Shown here: positions 7,355-10,948 of the stretch, piece by piece
Layout of the letters: the number at the start of each line of letters is the position of its first letter
Position numbering within the stretch: position 1 is the first letter of the stretch
Source of the DNA: Sphingomonadaceae bacterium
Lineage (GTDB): Bacteria; Pseudomonadota; Alphaproteobacteria; Sphingomonadales; Sphingomonadaceae
Length of the DNA: 10,948 nucleotides
NCBI GenBank assembly: GCA_016462305.1
Contig: JAEMTM010000061.1
Span: 1 to 10,948, forward strand
Reading direction: 5' to 3'
The notes under the pieces: generated by a model
What the model was told of the DNA's origin: nothing
The model's database searches: none
The model's input: the letters and a program-made list of their open reading frames with translations, nothing else
Position numbers and translations under genes: made by a program

Positions 7355-8725
7355 CTAATCCAGGAAGATCTTGCCGGGATTGAACAACCCTGAGGGGTCC
7401 AACGCATTTTTTATCTGCCGCATGGTCGCAACGCTGTTCGCTCCATGCTCGCGGCGCATGGCTTCTCTTTTACCCAACCCGATTCCGTGCTCGCCCGTGC
7501 AGGTGCCGCCTACCGATAGCGCATGGTCGATCATCGCTTCATTGATAATGCGTGCCTTGTCCCAACGCGCCATATCCCCGGCCTGCAATATGAAGAAGAC
7601 ATGGAAATTGCCGTCACCGACATGACCCAGTATCGGAGCAAATAGGCCGGATGCTTGTATTGCAGTTTTGGCGCGGGTGATTGCATCGCTCAAATGGCTT
7701 ATCGGCACACAGATATCGGTGATCCAAGCAACGGCTCCGGGAACCATATTTTTCGCAGCCCATAACGCCTGATGGCGCGCCTTCCACAAGGCATTCCGGT
7801 CTTCGGTCGCGCTTGCAAACTGAAGCTTGCCGCCGCCATTGCTCTCCCCCAGCAGCCGAACCAGCTCCAGCTGGTCGGCAACGCCAGCGTCTGATCCGTG
7901 AAATTCGAGGAACAGCATCGGCTTTTCGGGTAACCCCAGAGCACTTTGCCGGTTGCAGGCCCGGATTGCTGCTTCGTCAAGCAACTCCATGCGCGCAATG
8001 GGCACACCCGACTGGATCGTGGCGATAACGGTATCGACTGCACCTTCGATAGTGTCAAAGTCCCATGTTGCGGCGAGGATTTTATCTGGCTGTCCATGTA
8101 AGCGCAAACTGGCCTCAACAATCAGGCCAAGCGTGCCTTCAGCGCCGGTATAGAGGTGCGTGAGGTCATAACCGGACGCGGATTTTCGGGCGCGCGTTCC
8201 TGTCGAGATGAGGCCGCCCTCGGCGGTCACCACCTTCAGCCCAAGTATATTCTCGCGCATGCTGCCATATCGGACGGTCGTTGTTCCAGACGCACGGGTC
8301 GAAATCATGCCGCCAAGCGAGGCGTTGGCGCCAGGATCGACAGGAAAAAATAAACCGGTCGTGCGAATATCTTCGTTGAGCTGTTCACGCGTCACGCCAG
8401 GCTCGACGACACAGAACAGATCGGCTGCGCTGACCTCAACGATCCGGTTCATTCGGCTGAAATCGATACAAAGAGTCTCGGCATTTATTGTCGCAGCATT
8501 GCCTTCGAGTGAAGTTCCTGCGCCATAGGCGACAATCGCGTAGTTTTCTTCTGCCGCCTTTTTCACCAGCAGCTTCACTTCATCGATTGTCTCGGGCTGG
8601 GCAACAAGTGACGGCGGTTGGTGGGCGTGATGACCTTCGCTTTGGGCATATTGCGCCAGCGCCGAACTGGCTGTGACAAGGCGGGAACCGAACTGGTCGC
8701 CAAGGGACTGTGCAAGACTGTTCAT
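7355..8725 (-). CDS. dld: FAD-linked D-lactate dehydrogenase (GlcD/Dld family)
   Basis: This 456-residue flavoprotein has an N-terminal FAD-binding (PCMH/VAO) domain and a C-terminal FAD-linked oxidase domain. Such enzymes oxidise D-2-hydroxy acids and pass electrons to the respiratory chain or cytochrome c; D-lactate to pyruvate is the likely reaction here because MurQ releases D-lactate. FAD-binding marks are YGAGTSLEG (67-75), PVDPGANASLGGMISTRASG (128-147) and GYDLTHLYTGAEGTLG (185-200). The C-terminal domain has GHVGDGNFH (367-375) and GEHGIGLGKR (411-420); His368, His375 and Glu412 are probable ligands of the divalent metal that holds the substrate carboxylate. It ends in the usual LDPSGLFNPGK. 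No signal peptide is visible. Glycolate oxidase subunit GlcD or D-2-hydroxyglutarate dehydrogenase are alternatives by sequence alone; the context favours D-lactate. It is transcribed divergently from nagB-II with the operator between. Confidence 0.87.
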   Translation of the reverse strand: MNSLAQSLGDQFGSRLVTASSALAQYAQSEGHHAHQPPSLVAQPETIDEVKLLVKKAAEENYAIVAYGAGTSLEGNAATINAETLCIDFSRMNRIVEVSAADLFCVVEPGVTREQLNEDIRTTGLFFPVDPGANASLGGMISTRASGTTTVRYGSMRENILGLKVVTAEGGLISTGTRARKSASGYDLTHLYTGAEGTLGLIVEASLRLHGQPDKILAATWDFDTIEGAVDTVIATIQSGVPIARMELLDEAAIRACNRQSALGLPEKPMLFLEFHGSDAGVADQLELVRLLGESNGGGKLQFASATEDRNALWKARHQALWAAKNMVPGAVAWITDICVPISHLSDAITRAKTAIQASGLFAPILGHVGDGNFHVFFILQAGDMARWDKARIINEAMIDHALSVGGTCTGEHGIGLGKREAMRREHGANSVATMRQIKNALDPSGLFNPGKIFLD

Positions 8726-8744
8726 ATTTTGTCCAATAGCAGTG

Positions 8745-8771
8745 TTGCACCGGCACGTAAATTGGTATTAT
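8745..8771 (+). promoter_or_regulatory. Possible nagB-II promoter overlapping the operator
   Basis: TATTAT at 8766-8771 matches the -10 consensus at five of six positions; TTGCAC at 8745-8750 is a poor -35 at 15 bases, or 17 bases if TTATAT (8768-8773) is the -10. Either choice puts the start of transcription around 8778-8782, almost at the nagB-II ATG, so the message could be leaderless or nearly so. The prediction is weak. Confidence 0.3.
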
Positions 8772-8780
8772 ATAGGTATT
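8763..8780 (+). promoter_or_regulatory. Second tandem operator, between dld and nagB-II
   Basis: TGGTATT (8763-8769), ATAT, then AGGTATT (8774-8780): the same 11-base direct repeat as at 138-155, with one changed base. It fills the middle of the 57-base gap between the divergent dld and nagB-II genes and covers the probable -10 elements of both, so one bound regulator could silence both directions. The changed base (T to A at 8774) makes AGG six bases before the nagB-II ATG, so the second half-site may double as a ribosome binding site. The GntR/UTRA protein encoded at 5520 is the likely binder. Confidence 0.7.
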
Positions 8781-8795
8781 ATATGAATGACCCAA
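8767..8795 (-). promoter_or_regulatory. Predicted dld promoter (TTGGGT, 17 bases, TATAAT)
   Basis: On the minus strand, TTGGGT (complement of 8790-8795) is followed after exactly 17 bases by a perfect TATAAT (complement of 8767-8772). Transcription would begin near 8760, giving dld a leader of about 35 bases with a GGA some six bases before its start codon. The -35 lies inside the first codons of nagB-II and the -10 lies within the operator. The -10 is strong; the -35 matches consensus at only three of six positions. Confidence 0.5.
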
Positions 8796-9820
8796 CCCGA
8801 ACATTAATGTATGCAGAAGCTTCGCAAGCCAGCGAAGTTGCTGCCCTGCAATATGCGTCTAACGCTGTGCTCATTGCCGACTTGGTGCAAAGGTTGCGTG
8901 CTCTCGATCCGCAAGTCATCTTCAGTTGCGCGCGGGGAAGTTCCGATCATGCAGCGACATATGCCAAATATCTGATCGAGACGCGCCTTCGGATTCCCGT
9001 CGTTTCGCAGGCGCCTTCCATCAGTTCGATATATGGCGCGCCGCTTCTCCATATGAAGAATCAGCCGTTCATTCTCATCTCGCAATCCGGAAAAAGCCCT
9101 GATTTGTTGTTATCGGCCGATGCGGCGCGAAAAGCCGGTGCGCTGGTTATCGCTTTTGTAAATGACACAAGTTCACCGCTCGCAGACCTAGCCGAAATAG
9201 TTGTGCCGTTGCATGCAGGACCAGAGAAGAGTGTTGCAGCGACCAAAAGCTACATTTCGACACTGTGCGCATTCGCGCATCTTGTGAGCGATTGGAGCGG
9301 CGACAATGAGGCGCAGGAAGCCGTGGAAAGGCTCCCTGAAACGCTGAGAACAGCTTGGGGCAAAGATTGGTCCGCAGGAGCAGATCTTCTACACGATGCC
9401 CAGAGTATGTTCGTACTTGGCCGCGGGCTGACCCTTGGCATCGCGCAGGAGGCAGCGCTTAAATTCAAAGAAACGAGCGGCATTCATGCTGAGGCTTTCA
9501 GTATGGCCGAGGTCGTGCACGGACCGATGGCACTGGTAAAATCGGGATTTCCGCTGTTGATATTTCCTCCGCTGGACAAGGGAGCCGTTGGTCTCGACGC
9601 AATCGTCCATCAGTTTCTCGGCCGCGATGCCAAGATTGCCGTAGCCGGTCAGCAATTTGAGAAGGCTGTATCGCTTGGCCTTCCAGAGCGATTGAATAGT
9701 GTCACCGCCCCAATTGCAATGGTGCAGAGTTTCTATGCCATGGTGAATGCAATATCGGTAAAGCGCGGCTATGATCCCGATCACCCGCCCATGCTGCAAA
9801 AGGTAACCGAAACGATATGA
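8783..9820 (+). CDS. nagB-II: Glucosamine-6-phosphate deaminase, GlmS-like type (NagB-II)
   Basis: This 345-residue protein with two SIS domains corresponds to the isomerase half of GlmS without the glutaminase domain. It would convert GlcN-6-P to fructose-6-P and ammonia, the last amino-sugar step before glycolysis. The first SIS domain has SCARGSSDHAATYAKY (48-63) and SQSGKSPD (101-108). The second has GRGLTLGIAQEAALKFKE and the HAEAF and EVVHGP segments; Lys227, Glu230 and His246 fall at the same spacing as Lys485, Glu488 and His504 of E. coli GlmS, and Lys340 near the C-terminus matches Lys603. The frame is open back to 8618, but the start at 8783 is preferred because the extension would enter dld and contains non-family sequence; Met9 (8807) is the other option but has no ribosome binding site. 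AgaS-like enzymes are an alternative family; pairing with nagA supports NagB-II. It overlaps nagA by four bases. Confidence 0.9.
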   Translation: MNDPTRTLMYAEASQASEVAALQYASNAVLIADLVQRLRALDPQVIFSCARGSSDHAATYAKYLIETRLRIPVVSQAPSISSIYGAPLLHMKNQPFILISQSGKSPDLLLSADAARKAGALVIAFVNDTSSPLADLAEIVVPLHAGPEKSVAATKSYISTLCAFAHLVSDWSGDNEAQEAVERLPETLRTAWGKDWSAGADLLHDAQSMFVLGRGLTLGIAQEAALKFKETSGIHAEAFSMAEVVHGPMALVKSGFPLLIFPPLDKGAVGLDAIVHQFLGRDAKIAVAGQQFEKAVSLGLPERLNSVTAPIAMVQSFYAMVNAISVKRGYDPDHPPMLQKVTETI

Positions 9821-10948
9821 CCATGACGGCTTTGGTGGGCGCTCGCATATTTGCGGGCAATATTTGGCATGAAGAGCATGCGCTTGTCGTCAGCAATGGC
9901 AACATCAAGGCTTTGCTGTCGGCAAATGCCGTGCCGGACAATGTGTCAGTGCAAAGACTTGACGGTGGCATGCTTTTGCCCGGTTTTATCGATACGCAAG
10001 TGAACGGCGGCGGTGGTGTCCTGTTCAACGACCAGCCGACCGTTGAAGGCATAACCGCCATCGTCGAGGCGCATCGAAAGTTCGGCACGACTGCGATGCT
10101 GCCAACATTGATCAGTGACGATCTTGACGTTATCGCCAAGGCCGTCGCTGCCGTCGATGATGCTATCGAGGCCGGTGTTCCGGGGATTGTAGGCATACAT
10201 ATCGAAGGCCCGTTTCTCAACGCAGGCAAGCACGGAATCCATGATTCCCGGAAATTCCGGGTACTAGATGACGAAGCGATCTCACTTTTATCGTCCCTGA
10301 AATATGGAAGGACGCTGGTCACGCTTGCGCCAGAGCTTGCGCCCCCAGGGGCCATCGCCGCGCTGGTGAAAGGCGGCGTCATAGTCGCTGCAGGGCATAC
10401 GCTGGCAACTTATGATGACATGAAGCGGGCGATTGACGAAGGCCTGTCTGGCGTCACCCATTTGTTCAACGCGATGACACAGATGGAAAGCCGGGCGCCC
10501 GGCGTCGTGGGAGCCAGTCTCGACAGCGATCTCGTCTGCGGGATCATCGTTGACGGGCATCATGTCCACCCCGCATCGCTGCGCGCAGCATATCGTGCCA
10601 AGGGCAGCAACGGACTGATGCTCGTCACAGATGCGATGCCCACCGTCGGCTCTTGCATCAAGGAATTCACAGTGAGTGAAACCCATGTAACGGCCAGCGA
10701 AGGGATGTTGCGCTCCGGCGATGGCAAACTCGCTGGCTCCGATCTCGATATGGCCAGCGCGGTAAGAAATTGCGTACAACTGATGCAGACTGATCTCGGT
10801 TCGGCTTCTCGAATGGCAAGTGCCACGCCTGCAGAATTCTTGCGGCTTGGTAACGCGCACGGTCAGATAGCCGCCGGATTTAGGGCAGATCTCGTTCATC
10901 TCGATGACAGGCTCAACGTCAGGAATGTCTGGATAGCGGGCAAAAACG
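9817..10948 (+). CDS. nagA: N-acetylglucosamine-6-phosphate deacetylase NagA (3' end outside the window)
   Basis: NagA removes the acetyl group of GlcNAc-6-P, giving GlcN-6-P for NagB-II. The ATG at 9817 overlaps the nagB-II stop (ATGA); an ATG at 9823 is the alternative. The frame stays open for 377 codons to the window edge, and as E. coli NagA has 382 residues only a short tail is missing. The amidohydrolase motifs are present: PGFIDTQVNGGGG (55-67), HIEGPFL (128-134) with Glu130, AAGHT with His194, THLFNAM with His215, IIVDGHHVHP (243-252) with His251, and TDAMPTVG with the catalytic Asp272. Gln61-x-Asn63 replaces the His-x-His found in two-metal relatives, as in E. coli NagA, suggesting one metal ion. 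The C-terminal beta-sandwich strand GQIAAGFRADLVHLDD is normal. It acts on GlcNAc-6-P made by MurQ or by an unseen GlcNAc kinase. Confidence 0.95.
   Translation, partial: MTMTALVGARIFAGNIWHEEHALVVSNGNIKALLSANAVPDNVSVQRLDGGMLLPGFIDTQVNGGGGVLFNDQPTVEGITAIVEAHRKFGTTAMLPTLISDDLDVIAKAVAAVDDAIEAGVPGIVGIHIEGPFLNAGKHGIHDSRKFRVLDDEAISLLSSLKYGRTLVTLAPELAPPGAIAALVKGGVIVAAGHTLATYDDMKRAIDEGLSGVTHLFNAMTQMESRAPGVVGASLDSDLVCGIIVDGHHVHPASLRAAYRAKGSNGLMLVTDAMPTVGSCIKEFTVSETHVTASEGMLRSGDGKLAGSDLDMASAVRNCVQLMQTDLGSASRMASATPAEFLRLGNAHGQIAAGFRADLVHLDDRLNVRNVWIAGKN

Noticed and set aside
7343..7357. Bidirectional terminator between nagX and dld
   Set aside because: Only nine bases separate the two stop codons and the short GGTC/GACC palindrome there has no usable loop or T run.
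8618..8782. 55-codon N-terminal extension of nagB-II
   Set aside because: The frame is open back to 8618, but the extra sequence overlaps dld, does not resemble the SIS family, and lies across the divergent promoter and operator. The start at 8783 gives the normal NagB-II length.
10288..10899. 203-codon minus-strand frame opposite nagA
   Set aside because: The plus strand carries all NagA motifs over the same bases; the antisense product is Cys/His/Arg-rich without a recognisable fold.

Overview
The window looks like an accessory sugar-use locus from an alphaproteobacterium, most likely a sphingomonad (Sphingomonadales). The basis is a base composition that looks mid-50s % G+C by eye (not computed), a large TonB-dependent receptor of the kind abundant in sphingomonads, caulobacters and xanthomonads, and the familiar set of NagX, GlmS-like NagB-II, NagA and a GntR/HutC regulator. 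No rRNA, tRNA, CRISPR array, insertion sequence or phage gene was seen.

Layout: (1) about 1-225, an upstream region with a weak inverted repeat and a tandem TGGTATT operator; (2) 226-7345, a rightward series: TonB-dependent receptor, a strong hairpin, SSS-family symporter, murQ (MurNAc-6-phosphate etherase), a GntR/UTRA regulator and nagX (membrane acetyltransferase-like), with the last four genes overlapping head to tail by 4-8 bases; (3) 7355-8725, a leftward FAD-linked D-lactate dehydrogenase that converges on nagX with a 9-base gap; (4) a 57-base divergent promoter region with a second tandem operator; (5) 8783 to the right edge, rightward nagB-II (GlmS-like deaminase/isomerase) and nagA (GlcNAc-6-P deacetylase), overlapping by 4 bases, nagA running off the window.

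The genes assemble into one pathway. An amino sugar or muropeptide-derived sugar crosses the outer membrane through the receptor and the inner membrane through the symporter. After phosphorylation by a kinase not present here, MurQ cleaves MurNAc-6-P into GlcNAc-6-P and D-lactate. NagA and NagB-II convert GlcNAc-6-P to fructose-6-P, and the D-lactate dehydrogenase oxidises the lactate side product to pyruvate. This would be a full N-acetylmuramic acid route in which both halves of the molecule are consumed. The regulator probably acts at the two operators, one before the receptor and one between the dehydrogenase and nagB-II, so lactate oxidation appears to be wired into the amino-sugar regulon.

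Points worth a second look: the direct-repeat (not palindromic) operator with an 11-base period at two promoters; the D-lactate dehydrogenase inside a murQ/nag locus; apparent replacement by Ala-Ala of the Ser/Thr pair at the sodium site in the symporter; the missing kinase; and the compressed divergent promoter in which operator, -10 elements and start codon overlap.
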